Position numbers and translations under genes: made by a program. The notes beneath the pieces are model-generated. The model was not told the origin of the DNA. It saw nothing but the letters and a program-made list of their open reading frames with translations, and did not search any database. DNA of 34,689 nt, taken from contig JAJZYA010000002.1 in the NCBI GenBank assembly GCA_021806285.1, positions 1-34,689 on the forward strand, read 5' to 3'. The stretch comes from a bacterium (GTDB lineage: Bacteria > Patescibacteriota > Saccharimonadia > Saccharimonadales > UBA4665). Shown here in pieces: positions 1 to 9,724 of the stretch (positions are counted from its first letter, which is position 1; each line of letters begins with the position of its first letter).

Positions 1-1426
1 TAGTAGCTGTGTCTCTGGCTAATTTTATAGCAGACAAATCATCGATTTCTCCAGGCCTAACAAAAACTCTAACCTCTCTACCAGCACTAATAGCGTAGGA
101 TTTTTCAATTCCCTTGAAGCTATTAGCAACGTTTTCAAGATCTTTCATTCTTTCAACAAAGTTTTCGGCGCTAATGTTTCTTGCTCCAGGTCTAGATGCG
201 CTAATAGCATCTACTACTCGTATTATTAAAGCTTCAGTACTTGTAGCTTCCATGTCGTCGTGATGTTGTTCGGCAGCTAAAGCTACTTCTTCTGGAGCCC
301 CGTATTTTCGTAGTATTTCTCCGGAAATGTGGTGGTGCTTTCCTTCCATTTTATGAGTTAAAGCTTTACCTAGATCATGAACAAGAGCGGCATATTTAGT
401 AGTTTTTACATTGGCCCCAACTTCTTCAGCTATAATTCCGGCAATATGGGCCATTTCGGTACTATGTTTAAGAACATTTTGACCATAACTAGTTCGATAT
501 TTAAGTTCACCTAATAAATGTAGTATCTCTTTAGGAACACCAATTACGCCAACTTCCCTTGCCGCATCTTCACCGGCTCTAATAACGTCCTTTTCAACAT
601 TTTTCTGAGCTTTTTCAACTACTTCTTCAATTCTTCCAGGGTGAATTCGTCCATCTTTCATTAGCATTTCTATAGTTTGTCGAGCAACTTCTCTTCTAAC
701 AGGATCAAAGCTACTTAAGACAATGTAGCCTGGAGTATCATCTACCATAATATCTACTCCAGTAGCTTTTTGAAGGGCTTGAATATTACGGCCTTCTTTA
801 CCAATAATTCGTCCCTTCATTTCTTCGTCCTCGAGTTTTATGGAGGTAATGGTTCTTTCGGCAGTTACTTCTGAAGCCATTCTTTCCATAGCAGTTGTAA
901 TAATTAACCCCGCCTGTTCTTCGGCATTTTCTTTGGCTTCATTTTGTAATTTAGAAATGAGTCCCGTTAGATCGTGACGAATATCTCTTTCAGTCATTTC
1001 CATCAATTTTTGAGCTGCTTCAGCTTTTGTTAATTTAGCAATCTTTTCTAACTTATCTTGCTGTTTAACTCGGATGTCTCTTATTTCATTTTTAAGTTTT
1101 TCGATATCGTCTTCACTAGCTCTAATCTTCTCAGATCTTTTATCGAGATCATCAAGTTTCTTATCTAGATTTTCCTCTCTAGTTACAAGGCGTTGTTCTA
1201 GTTCTTGAAGTTCTTTTCTTCTTGCTTGCTCTTCTTTTCTAGAAGCTTCAATAGATTTGTTAGCTTCTTCCTTGGCTTCCTCGACAAGCCTAGTAGCTTC
1301 CTTTTTAGCCTTTTCTAATTCTTTTTTAGCCCCATCTTCTACCGATCCCATTCTTTTCTTTGATATAACACTATTGGTTCCAAAACCAATAACAAGCCCC
1401 ACTAAAGCTAGTACGACACTTAACAT
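1..1426 (-). CDS. rny: Ribonuclease Y, C-terminus cut by window edge
   Basis: Reverse-strand translation from ATG at 1426: N-terminal TM segment (MLSVVLALVGLVIGFGTNSV), coiled coil, KH region (GRIIGKEGRNIQALQKATGVDIMVDDTP), HD domain (LVHDLGKAL..HH). SD AAGGAGG upstream of the ATG. Missing from the ORF track because it runs off the window. Confidence 0.95.
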   Translation of the reverse strand, partial: MLSVVLALVGLVIGFGTNSVISKKRMGSVEDGAKKELEKAKKEATRLVEEAKEEANKSIEASRKEEQARRKELQELEQRLVTREENLDKKLDDLDKRSEKIRASEDDIEKLKNEIRDIRVKQQDKLEKIAKLTKAEAAQKLMEMTERDIRHDLTGLISKLQNEAKENAEEQAGLIITTAMERMASEVTAERTITSIKLEDEEMKGRIIGKEGRNIQALQKATGVDIMVDDTPGYIVLSSFDPVRREVARQTIEMLMKDGRIHPGRIEEVVEKAQKNVEKDVIRAGEDAAREVGVIGVPKEILHLLGELKYRTSYGQNVLKHSTEMAHIAGIIAEEVGANVKTTKYAALVHDLGKALTHKMEGKHHHISGEILRKYGAPEEVALAAEQHHDDMEATSTEALIIRVVDAISASRPGARNISAENFVERMKDLENVANSFKGIEKSYAISAGREVRVFVRPGEIDDLSAIKLARDTAT

Positions 1427-1601
1427 ATAACCTCCTTGGCTAAACAGACTCTAACCCACAAATCGCTATCACTTCTCTATTGTTTGTTAAAAAAGCCTGA
1501 TATTCTATAAATTAAAACTAAAATTAGGATTATTCGTATTAAAAAGAATTTAACGACATTTTCCTAAAAATTAATATACAGCCTTATACCAAATTAGGCA
1601 A

Positions 1602-1994
1602 TTATTTTTTAGGGGTAGTTACTTTGACTTCGGCCCCATAAAAAGGTAGGAGCATCTTTTCGTCGTTATGATTGATAAGTTTTTGATTGCCAGACTTAAT
1701 CCAGTCTTTTCCAACTGAACCCACAATTTTTATCTTTAACGAGTAGGCTAGTGTATTTACTAAAGAGATTCCAATTCGAAGTCCCGTAAAACTGCCCGGT
1801 CCAAGATAGCAGTTGATTCCATCAAGATCACTAATTTTTAAAGATTTCTTTAATAAGAAATCTTCTATTGTGGAATATAGAACCTCAGATAGTTGATTAT
1901 TGGTCATAATTTTTAAAGTAGCTATTTGATTTAAATCTTCAAACAAACCAAGTTCCAGTTCATTTGTAGAAGTATTTATAGATAAAATATTCAT
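1602..1994 (-). CDS. tsaB: tRNA threonylcarbamoyladenosine biosynthesis protein TsaB, short form (130 aa)
   Basis: N-terminal MNILSINTSTNELELGLF and GPGSFTGLRIG motif; adjacent to tsaE. Confidence 0.85.
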   Translation of the reverse strand: MNILSINTSTNELELGLFEDLNQIATLKIMTNNQLSEVLYSTIEDFLLKKSLKISDLDGINCYLGPGSFTGLRIGISLVNTLAYSLKIKIVGSVGKDWIKSGNQKLINHNDEKMLLPFYGAEVKVTTPKK

Positions 1995-2455
1995 TTAGAT
2001 ACTCCTCTAAGTAGGTATGCTAAGTCATCAGGATAATAGATAACGATATCCCTTAGACCATCTCCCGATATAGATATAACGATTTTAATATGATTTTTAG
2101 GTAAAACTTCTAGAACACTCTCGGGCCATTCGATAATAACGATGGAGTTTTGACTATCTTCTAAAATCTCTTTTAATTCTAGTGAAATGATTCCCGGGTC
2201 TAATAGTCTATAAAAATCAAAGTGATAAATTTTAAAGTTTTTAGAACTATATTCATTACAAATAGTAAAGCTAGGGCTAGATACTTGGTCGTCACTTTTA
2301 GTCCCCTTTACTATAGCTTTAGTTAAGGTTGTTTTTCCTCCACCTAAATCACTAACTAATTCAAATACTTCTCCACCCTTTAACTCTTGACCGATGTTAT
2401 GACCGATTTTCGATAAATCTTTTAAATCTAAATCTTTTAATTTGAGGCTATTCAT
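1991..2455 (-). CDS. tsaE: tRNA threonylcarbamoyladenosine biosynthesis ATPase TsaE
   Basis: Walker A DLGGGKTT, SPSFTICNEY, HFDFYRL, IIEWPE motifs; ATGA overlap with tsaB. Confidence 0.92.
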   Translation of the reverse strand: MNSLKLKDLDLKDLSKIGHNIGQELKGGEVFELVSDLGGGKTTLTKAIVKGTKSDDQVSSPSFTICNEYSSKNFKIYHFDFYRLLDPGIISLELKEILEDSQNSIVIIEWPESVLEVLPKNHIKIVISISGDGLRDIVIYYPDDLAYLLRGVSK

Positions 2456-2521
2456 GGTTTATTTATACTAAGTATATCAATCTGATTTAGCAAGATAAAA
2501 AATAAAGAATATAATTAATAT

Positions 2522-3037
2522 ATGCTAGTTTTAAGTAGTGGTTTAGTATCAAAAGAAGTTTTGTCTCTTAGAGCAACAGCTCCCGTTGCTAATGTTGTAG
2601 ACGTTATCATCAATCCTAATAATTTAAAAATAGAAGGATTTTATTGCAAAGAGTATTATTCAAACAAAATCGTAATTCTTCTTACTCAAGATATAAGAGA
2701 AATTATAGATGACGGATATATTGTTAATGACCGAGAAGTATTAACGGATCCAGAAGATTTAATCCGTCTCAAAGAAATTATAAATTTGAAATTTAGCTTA
2801 ATAAATAAAAGAGTTGAAACAATTTCAAAAGAAAAAATTGGAAAGGTTAGTGATTATGTGGTTGACCAAGACTCAATGTATGTCCAAAAACTACATGTCA
2901 ATAAACCTATATATAAAAACCTAAACAACAATAGTTTAATAATAGACAGATCTCAGATAAACGAGATTACACCATCTAGAATTATAATTAACGATCTATT
3001 AAACCCAGGCTTTGCTGAAGTGGGAGCTTTAGTCTAA
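2522..3037 (+). CDS. PRC-barrel domain-like protein
   Basis: Two repeated barrel-like segments (VVDVIINPNNLKIEGFYC; KIGKVSDYVVDQDSMYVQKLHV). Confidence 0.6.
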   Translation: MLVLSSGLVSKEVLSLRATAPVANVVDVIINPNNLKIEGFYCKEYYSNKIVILLTQDIREIIDDGYIVNDREVLTDPEDLIRLKEIINLKFSLINKRVETISKEKIGKVSDYVVDQDSMYVQKLHVNKPIYKNLNNNSLIIDRSQINEITPSRIIINDLLNPGFAEVGALV

Positions 3038-3634
3038 TTCGGTCATCTTAAGAGCTTCTTTGACATCTTGGTAGTTAAATCCTATCCTGACTAAATATTG
3101 CATTAACTTCAAATTATCCTGATATTTTGGAATTTGTCTTTTTTGTTGAATGATTTTTTCTAGACTATCAGTGTCGCTAATCTGATCGTTATTTAATGAA
3201 CGTTCTATAATATCTAGCGCAATTTGCTTCTTCTTAAGTTCATACATAATTCTTTTTTTGGAGTATATCGATAAAGTAGTATGGTCATGAATATAGCTTT
3301 TAATGTAATGGTCATCATTAATAAGATCTAGTTCTTTTAAGCGCTTCATTATTTTAGAAATTATTTCTACTCCAGCACCTTTTTTCTTTAGATAATTCAT
3401 GGTTTCAGATTCAGTTTTTAGTCGTTTGCTAACGTAATTTAAAGCTAGATTCATAAATTTATGATTACTGTCGATAGTTTTAATTTCAGCAAGCGTTTGG
3501 GTATCGATTTCTTGATTAGTTTTTAGCCCTACATCTAAAATTACTTCAGCCTTTAAAGTGAGTTCCAGTTTATCGTCAATAAAGATGGCAAATTTATCTT
3601 CTTTGCCTATCCTTACGATTTTGGTAATCCGCAT
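3029..3634 (-). CDS. recX: Regulatory protein RecX
   Basis: RecX-like helical repeats (ALNYVSKRLKTESETMNYLKKKG..); immediately downstream of recA. Confidence 0.85.
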   Translation of the reverse strand: MRITKIVRIGKEDKFAIFIDDKLELTLKAEVILDVGLKTNQEIDTQTLAEIKTIDSNHKFMNLALNYVSKRLKTESETMNYLKKKGAGVEIISKIMKRLKELDLINDDHYIKSYIHDHTTLSIYSKKRIMYELKKKQIALDIIERSLNNDQISDTDSLEKIIQQKRQIPKYQDNLKLMQYLVRIGFNYQDVKEALKMTELD

Positions 3635-3645
3635 TTTTACAATTT

Positions 3646-4644
3646 TTAAATTTCTTCTTTAGCAAAAATATTCTTAACTAATTCGGCTATTAATTTAGGA
3701 TTTTGGTCTAAATATTTCTTAGTAGCTTCCCTTCCTTGACCAATTTTTTCGCCTTTATACGAGTACCATGCGCCCGATTTTTCTACAATATTTAGATTAG
3801 AGGCTACATCTAAAACATCGCCGGATCGTGAAATTCCTTCGTTATACATAATATCGAATTCAGCTTCTTTAAAAGGAGGAGCTATTTTATTTTTAACGAT
3901 CTTGACTTTTGTTCGATTTCCTACAACATTATCTCCTTGCTTAATTTGTCCCGTTCTTCGAATGTCCATTCTGACTGAAGCATAGAATTTTAGAGCATTT
4001 CCACCAGTTGTAGTCTCGGGATTACCAAACATGACACCAATTTTCATTCTTATTTGATTAATAAATATGACTGTTGTTTTCGACCTGTTAATAACTCCTG
4101 TTAACTTTCTTAGGGCCTGACTCATTAGTCTAGCCTGAAGCCCTGGAAGAGAATCTCCCATATCGCCCTCTATTTCTGCCCTTGGGACTAATGCTGCGAC
4201 AGAGTCAATTACTATAATGTCGACTGCATTAGATCTTACTAAGGTTTCAGCTATTTCAAGAGCCTGTTCTCCATTATCTGGCTGACTTAAAAGTAGATTA
4301 TCGATATCGACACCTATCCTCTTAGCATATTCTGGATCAAGGGCGTGTTCAGCATCTATAAAGGCGGCTGTTCCACCTGATTTTTGAACCTCGGCAATTG
4401 CGTGTAAAGTTAAGGTTGTTTTTCCAGAACTTTCTGGACCATAAACCTCAATTATTCTTCCTTTCGGTAGCCCTCCACCTAATGCTAAATCGAGCGATAT
4501 TGAACCACTTGGGAAACATTCAACTTTAGAGCGCGTCGATTCACCTAACTTCATTATCGATCCTTTTCCAAATTGTTTTTCAATTTGATCAAGTGCTAAG
4601 CCTAGGGCCTTATTTTTATCTGCTTTTTCATGAGCATCAGACAT
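3646..4644 (-). CDS. recA: Recombinase RecA
   Basis: [68 protein letters not shown] upstream. Confidence 0.98.
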   Translation of the reverse strand: MSDAHEKADKNKALGLALDQIEKQFGKGSIMKLGESTRSKVECFPSGSISLDLALGGGLPKGRIIEVYGPESSGKTTLTLHAIAEVQKSGGTAAFIDAEHALDPEYAKRIGVDIDNLLLSQPDNGEQALEIAETLVRSNAVDIIVIDSVAALVPRAEIEGDMGDSLPGLQARLMSQALRKLTGVINRSKTTVIFINQIRMKIGVMFGNPETTTGGNALKFYASVRMDIRRTGQIKQGDNVVGNRTKVKIVKNKIAPPFKEAEFDIMYNEGISRSGDVLDVASNLNIVEKSGAWYSYKGEKIGQGREATKKYLDQNPKLIAELVKNIFAKEEI

Positions 4645-4785
4645 CGTAAATTACCTCCAATATAATCGTAGTATTTACTATACCTTATAGGTGCCTTTAG
4701 AAGAAATTTATCTTGATACAATTTAATGATTCTTAAAAAATTGATATTTTATAGAGTGACCTAAATCTGCTATTATTAAATAAAT

Positions 4786-4818
4786 ATGAGTGGGCAATCT
4801 AAAAAGAAAAAGAACTAA
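4786..4818 (+). CDS. Candidate 10-aa leader ORF (MSGQSKKKKN) directly before pilB
   Basis: ATG AGT GGG CAA TCT AAA AAG AAA AAG AAC TAA; stop ends 2 nt before pilB ATG; TATTAT 9 nt (or TATTAA 6 nt) upstream of its ATG. Confidence 0.35.
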   Translation: MSGQSKKKKN

Positions 4819-4820
4819 AA

Positions 4821-6620
4821 ATGCGTATACCAGATAATTTAGTTGAAAAATTGCTTGTAGAGAGTGGAAAAGTTAAACAAGAACAAATTAAATTTCTTCG
4901 TGAACAAGAAGAAAAAGAAAAAAAACCTCTTCAAGATCTTGCTATTAAAACTAATCTTATCTCTGAAAAAGACTTAACGAAACTATACGCCAATGAAATT
5001 GATGTTCCATTTATAGAATTGAATGGAAAAGAAATAAAAGATGTATTACTTAAAAAACTCCCTGAAAGGATAGCTCGGCAATATAATGCGGTAGTTTTCG
5101 ATATGGATGAAGCCGGAAATGTCTCGGTAGCCATGGAAGATCCTGACGATATTCAGGCTCTAAACTTCTTAAGGAAACAACTCGGAAGCAATATTAAGGT
5201 CTATATTTCTACTTCAACCCTTATAAGGTCGGCTTTGGATCAATATAGAGACAATATTAGTGGTGAACTCACAAAGGTCATTGAAAGCGAAAAAGCTGAA
5301 GAAGAAAAGGAAGAAAAGGAAGAAGAAAATATTGCAGAAGACTCTCCAGTAGCCCAGTCTGTAAATTTAATAATTGAATACGCCATTAAACAAGGTGCTA
5401 GCGACGTCCATATCGAACCAAGAGAGGATATGATCGTAATTAGATATCGAGTTGATGGAATATTAAGAGAGGCTAATAAACTCCCCCGAAAAATACTTAA
5501 TTCTTTAATTAGTAGAATTAAAATCTTAAGCAATATGAAGATTGACGAACATAGAGCACCCCAAGATGGGCGCTTTAAGGTTGAGGTTGGAGGATTAGTA
5601 TATGCCCTTAGAGTTTCTACACTTCCAATTCTAGACGGTGAAAAAGTTGTAATTAGAATTTTAAATGAATCCTCAAAAGCAGCCGATTTTAATGAATTAG
5701 GATTTTGGGGTAAAGCTCTAGAGCAACTTAATGAAGCTATTATCCAACCACACGGCATGATACTGGTAACAGGACCTACTGGATCCGGTAAGTCAACAAC
5801 TCTTTTTAGTGTATTAAGCAAGCTAAATACACCTAACGTTAATATTTCAACCATTGAAGACCCGGTCGAATATCATATAGTCGGAGCTAATCAAACACAG
5901 GTTAATCCGACCGCTGGAATGACATTTACCAATGGATTAAGGGCCCTGCTTAGACAAGACCCTAATATTATTATGGTTGGGGAAGTTAGAGATAGAGAGA
6001 CCGCTGATCTTGCTATCCAGGCAGCTCTAACGGGACATTTAGTTTTTAGTACTCTTCACACCAACAATGCTGCCACTTGTTTACCAAGATTGCTAGACAT
6101 GGGTGTTGAGCCATTTTTAATAGCTTCTACCGTACGAATTGTTATAGCTCAACGATTAGTGAGAAAGCTTTGTTCAAATTGTTCAACTGCCGTTAATCCA
6201 GACGAGAATACCCTAAAACGCTTGTACGAAGACTTTGGAATAGAAAAAGATTTAAGTTTAAAAAAGCTTAATGAGCTTGAAGAAATGGCTCATAAAGACA
6301 ATGTTAATCCATCTTCCAGTAAAGTTGAAAATGATTTAAGCACTAGTCCAAATTCTATTACTAGAATATTTAAAGCCAAGGAAGAAGGCTGTGAAGTTTG
6401 TAATAATACAGGATACAGGGGTAGAATTGGAATATATGAAGTTTTGCCAAGCACGGAAGGATTACAACATATGATAATATCGAACAACACTTCAGAGGAT
6501 ATTGAAAAAAATGCCATTCAAAATGACAATATGATAACAATGAAAATTGACGGTTTAATAAAATCTCTCAGAGGCCAAACAACTATAGAAGAAGTTATAA
6601 GGGTAACATCAAGCGATTAA
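4821..6620 (+). CDS. pilB: Type IV pilus assembly ATPase PilB (GspE/PilB family)
   Basis: Walker A GPTGSGKSTTLFS, DPVEYH, VGEVRDRETADLAIQAALTGHLVFSTLHTN, CSNC...CEVCNNTGYRGRIGIYEVL. Confidence 0.96.
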   Translation: MRIPDNLVEKLLVESGKVKQEQIKFLREQEEKEKKPLQDLAIKTNLISEKDLTKLYANEIDVPFIELNGKEIKDVLLKKLPERIARQYNAVVFDMDEAGNVSVAMEDPDDIQALNFLRKQLGSNIKVYISTSTLIRSALDQYRDNISGELTKVIESEKAEEEKEEKEEENIAEDSPVAQSVNLIIEYAIKQGASDVHIEPREDMIVIRYRVDGILREANKLPRKILNSLISRIKILSNMKIDEHRAPQDGRFKVEVGGLVYALRVSTLPILDGEKVVIRILNESSKAADFNELGFWGKALEQLNEAIIQPHGMILVTGPTGSGKSTTLFSVLSKLNTPNVNISTIEDPVEYHIVGANQTQVNPTAGMTFTNGLRALLRQDPNIIMVGEVRDRETADLAIQAALTGHLVFSTLHTNNAATCLPRLLDMGVEPFLIASTVRIVIAQRLVRKLCSNCSTAVNPDENTLKRLYEDFGIEKDLSLKKLNELEEMAHKDNVNPSSSKVENDLSTSPNSITRIFKAKEEGCEVCNNTGYRGRIGIYEVLPSTEGLQHMIISNNTSEDIEKNAIQNDNMITMKIDGLIKSLRGQTTIEEVIRVTSSD

Positions 6621-6621
6621 T

Positions 6622-7899
6622 ATGAAATTTACATATAAGGCTACCAATAAAGAAGGACATACTATATCAGGAAATGTTGATGCCGATAGTCGACAAGCTG
6701 TAGTCGCATTATTAAAAAAACAAGGGTATCAACCAGTAGTTATAAGTACTGAAAAGAAAAATTTAAACTTTAATCTATGGGAAAATAAAAAAGTTAAACT
6801 ACAGGATTTAGTTGTTTTTTCAAGACAGTTAGCCACAATGGTTTCAGCAGGCGTACCTCTTGTAAGATCATTATCTTCTCTACAAAGTGATACTGAAAGT
6901 CTTTATTTAAAAGAAATTCTAACTTCAATCACAAAGGATGTTGAAAGTGGTATGCAATTAGCTGATGCTTTCGCTAAATTTCCGAAAGTTTTTGATGAAA
7001 TTTTTGTAAGCATGGTACGAGCCGGTGAAGAAGGTGGTATTTTAGACGATATATTAAAAAGATTAGCCTCTATGAAAGAAATCGAAGCATCGATTCGCAA
7101 AAAGATTTTCTCTGCCATGATGTATCCAGTTGTTATACTTTGCGTCACTATCGTAGCCTTTTTTGGGATTGTACTTTTTATAATGCCGAAAATTAGTCAA
7201 TTATTTACTCAGCTGGGAGGACCTAATGCTAAATTGCCTTTATATGCAAGAGTTGTCTTTGGTTCGGGTACTTTTTTACTGAGTCCTTCAGTCATTAAAT
7301 TGATACCATTACTAAATACCGTACCTGTATTATCTAAATTACCAAATCTTTTCTTGTTTACAATCATTATTGCAATAATAGTCATCTATTTAGTTCGTTA
7401 TATTCACACACCAAAAGGTAGAGTTTGGTTTGATGGCGTCTTGTTAAAAATCCCAGTACTTAAGGTCATTATTTTGAAATTAGCAATAGCTCGTTTTGCT
7501 AGAACTTTTTCTTCCTTAATGGGGGCTGGAGTTAATGTTCTAGATGCTTTAGAGACAACCCAAAGGGCTATAGGAAATAAAGTTATTGAGGCGGAGCTTC
7601 AATTTGCCGCTAAAGAAGTACAAAATGGTAAACAACTTAGTGAACCAATTAGTCAAAGTAAGCACTTTCCACCTATCGTTTCTCAAATGTTAATGGTTGG
7701 AGAAGAAACTGGTCAAATAGACGCGGTATTACCTAAAATAGCTGATTTTTATGAAGAGGAAGTTGGTGTTACCATAGATGGCTTAGCTTCCATAATTGAA
7801 CCCATCATGATTGTGCTATTAGGAGCCGGAGTTGGTTTGATAGCAGCTTCCATAATGGGCCCAATTGCTGACCTTACCAAGGTGGTGGGTAACAATTAA
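6622..7899 (+). CDS. pilC: Type IV pilus inner-membrane platform protein PilC (GspF family)
   Basis: FSRQLATMVSAGVPLVRSL, ARFARTFSSLMGAGVNVLDAL, MLMVGEETGQID motifs. Confidence 0.95.
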   Translation: MKFTYKATNKEGHTISGNVDADSRQAVVALLKKQGYQPVVISTEKKNLNFNLWENKKVKLQDLVVFSRQLATMVSAGVPLVRSLSSLQSDTESLYLKEILTSITKDVESGMQLADAFAKFPKVFDEIFVSMVRAGEEGGILDDILKRLASMKEIEASIRKKIFSAMMYPVVILCVTIVAFFGIVLFIMPKISQLFTQLGGPNAKLPLYARVVFGSGTFLLSPSVIKLIPLLNTVPVLSKLPNLFLFTIIIAIIVIYLVRYIHTPKGRVWFDGVLLKIPVLKVIILKLAIARFARTFSSLMGAGVNVLDALETTQRAIGNKVIEAELQFAAKEVQNGKQLSEPISQSKHFPPIVSQMLMVGEETGQIDAVLPKIADFYEEEVGVTIDGLASIIEPIMIVLLGAGVGLIAASIMGPIADLTKVVGNN

Positions 7900-7906
7900 A
7901 AAGTAC

Positions 7907-7934
7907 TTGATTTCATAACACTTATGGTTATAAT
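7907..7934 (+). promoter_or_regulatory. Predicted promoter for pilin gene (TTGATT-16-TATAAT) within a perfect inverted repeat
   Basis: TTGATT 7907-7912, TATAAT 7929-7934; 10-bp arms TTTCATAACA (7911-7920) and TGTTATGAAA (7938-7947). Confidence 0.6.
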
Positions 7935-7941
7935 AACTGTT

Positions 7942-7989
7942 ATGAAAGCTGAAAGTCATCTTTTGATACTTTTTAGCTCGCATGATTAA
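7942..7989 (+). CDS. Candidate 15-aa leader ORF (MKAESHLLILFSSHD) upstream of the pilin
   Basis: ATG exactly 7 nt after TATAAT; in-frame TAA at 7987-7989; 45 bp before pilin ATG. Confidence 0.35.
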   Translation: MKAESHLLILFSSHD

Positions 7990-8034
7990 TAAATAAAAAT
8001 AATAACCATCACAATATAAGGAGGGTGGGACCTT

Positions 8035-8523
8035 ATGATAAGATTAAAAAATAGACAAAAAGGTTTTACGATCATCGAACTTTTGATCGTGATCGTTGTT
8101 ATAGGTATATTGGCAGCAATCGTCATTACTACTTATAGCGGTATACAGGCGAAGGCTCGAAATGCTGTACGACAGACAGATATTCAAGCTATTCAAACAC
8201 AATTAGAAGCCTACTATAGCCAAAATGGACATTATCCATCAAACGCTGATTTAAATAGTGCAAGCTGGAGACAGGCAAATATGCCAAGCCTAGATCCAAC
8301 TGCTTTGATTGATCCATCCAGTGGAGATACCGTAAGCAATGTTGTGGTAGCAGATAACTCAACAGGACAACCTAAAGAGTACTCTTACTATCCAGTAGAT
8401 AGTACAGGATCTTCAGCTAACTGTGAGGCAAACGACACTACGTGTTCCGCTTACACTCTAGTAGCTACCTATGAAGGAACTATTAACGGTCAAAGTACTT
8501 ATGTTAAGCAAAACCTTGATTAA
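8035..8523 (+). CDS. pilA: Type IV pilin / pseudopilin (prepilin)
   Basis: Class III signal peptide KGFTIIELLIVIVVIGILAAIV; strong SD AAGGAGG; C-terminal Cys pair region. Confidence 0.92.
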   Translation: MIRLKNRQKGFTIIELLIVIVVIGILAAIVITTYSGIQAKARNAVRQTDIQAIQTQLEAYYSQNGHYPSNADLNSASWRQANMPSLDPTALIDPSSGDTVSNVVVADNSTGQPKEYSYYPVDSTGSSANCEANDTTCSAYTLVATYEGTINGQSTYVKQNLD

Positions 8524-8543
8524 TCTAAGTTAAGCTTTAAGTT

Positions 8544-8580
8544 AAAACCCTTACTAAAAAGTGAGGGTTTTTTCTTTTTT
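8544..8580 (+). terminator. Rho-independent terminator after pilin
   Basis: AAAACCCTTAC-TAAAAA-GTGAGGGTTTT hairpin followed by T-rich tract TTCTTTTTT. Confidence 0.85.
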
Positions 8581-8626
8581 GTTTGATATAATACTATTGA
8601 GTATTGATGCTTGATGGGTAGCATAT

Positions 8627-9724
8627 ATGAATAAAAACAACAAATTACCATTCTTTTTTAACGATAAACCAATCTTCGGCATGGATATTGGACACACTTC
8701 TTTAAAAGTAATGCAATCGAGTTTTGGAGATCCAAAAAATAGATCTAAAAAGCCTAGGGTAATGGGATATGGCGCAACCTCTTTTGATGGTTCGGCTATA
8801 AAAGATGGGGTTATAGTTAAGCCTGAAATAATTGCTGATGCTGCCTTAAAAATGTTTTCCGAAAAGTTAGTTGGAGATATAACAACTAACAGATGTGCTA
8901 TCGCTATTCCAGCTTATAGAATATTTACTAGATATTTAAAATTACCTAAACTTAAGGTAAACGAAATAGCTGAAGCAACTAGATTAGAGGTTGAACAATA
9001 TATCCCTATACCTTTAGAAGACCTATACTTAGACTACGAAGTTACTTTAAATACAAATGATTCAACTGAAGTATTTTTTGTGGCTGTACCAAAAGATATT
9101 ATTAATTCCTATTTAGAGCTTAGTAGCGTTATGGGAATAGAGCCACTCTTGATTGAACCGACCTTAAGCTCGTCTGGTCGACTTTTTTCTTTCGATAAAA
9201 ATAATAATATTCCATCAGTTATTATAGATTTCGGATCAAAGTCTTCGGATATGAGCATATTCGTTGATCGAATCCTCGCCACTGGTACAGTTGAGTCTGG
9301 GGGAGACACTTTTACAGAAAAGATTTCTAAGGCACTAAATTTAAATCTAGTAGAGGCTAAAATAGTTAAAAATAAATATGGTCTTGGGGTAAGTAAAAAA
9401 CAGAAAGAAATCACCGAAGCCTTAGAGCCTGTTTTAAATGAAATCATTAAAGAATTGCAGCGTATTATTAGATATTACGAGGAGCAAACAAGCGCTAAAA
9501 ATGCATCCATTAAACAAATTGTTACTTTGGGTGGAGGTGCAAATATGCCAGGCCTAAATGATTACTTGACTTCCAATTTGAGGTTGCCCGTTAGACATAG
9601 TGACCCTTGGCAATATTTTGAATTTAATAAATTAAAAATACCAAGTGAAGTAGATAAACCAATGTACGCAACAGTAGCAGGATTAAGTATTATTAAACCC
9701 AAAGGAATATTTAATTATGCTTAA
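8627..9724 (+). CDS. pilM: Type IV pilus assembly protein PilM (actin-like ATPase)
   Basis: FGMDIGHTSLKVMQ, IVTLGGGANMPGLNDYL. Confidence 0.93.
   Translation: MNKNNKLPFFFNDKPIFGMDIGHTSLKVMQSSFGDPKNRSKKPRVMGYGATSFDGSAIKDGVIVKPEIIADAALKMFSEKLVGDITTNRCAIAIPAYRIFTRYLKLPKLKVNEIAEATRLEVEQYIPIPLEDLYLDYEVTLNTNDSTEVFFVAVPKDIINSYLELSSVMGIEPLLIEPTLSSSGRLFSFDKNNNIPSVIIDFGSKSSDMSIFVDRILATGTVESGGDTFTEKISKALNLNLVEAKIVKNKYGLGVSKKQKEITEALEPVLNEIIKELQRIIRYYEEQTSAKNASIKQIVTLGGGANMPGLNDYLTSNLRLPVRHSDPWQYFEFNKLKIPSEVDKPMYATVAGLSIIKPKGIFNYA

Noticed and set aside
4931-9447. Minus-strand ORFs opposite the pilus genes (4931-5134, 5240-5854, 6290-6517, 6903-7148, 9109-9447)
   Set aside because: Antisense to clearly conserved genes; translations have no recognisable motifs and look like mirror reading frames
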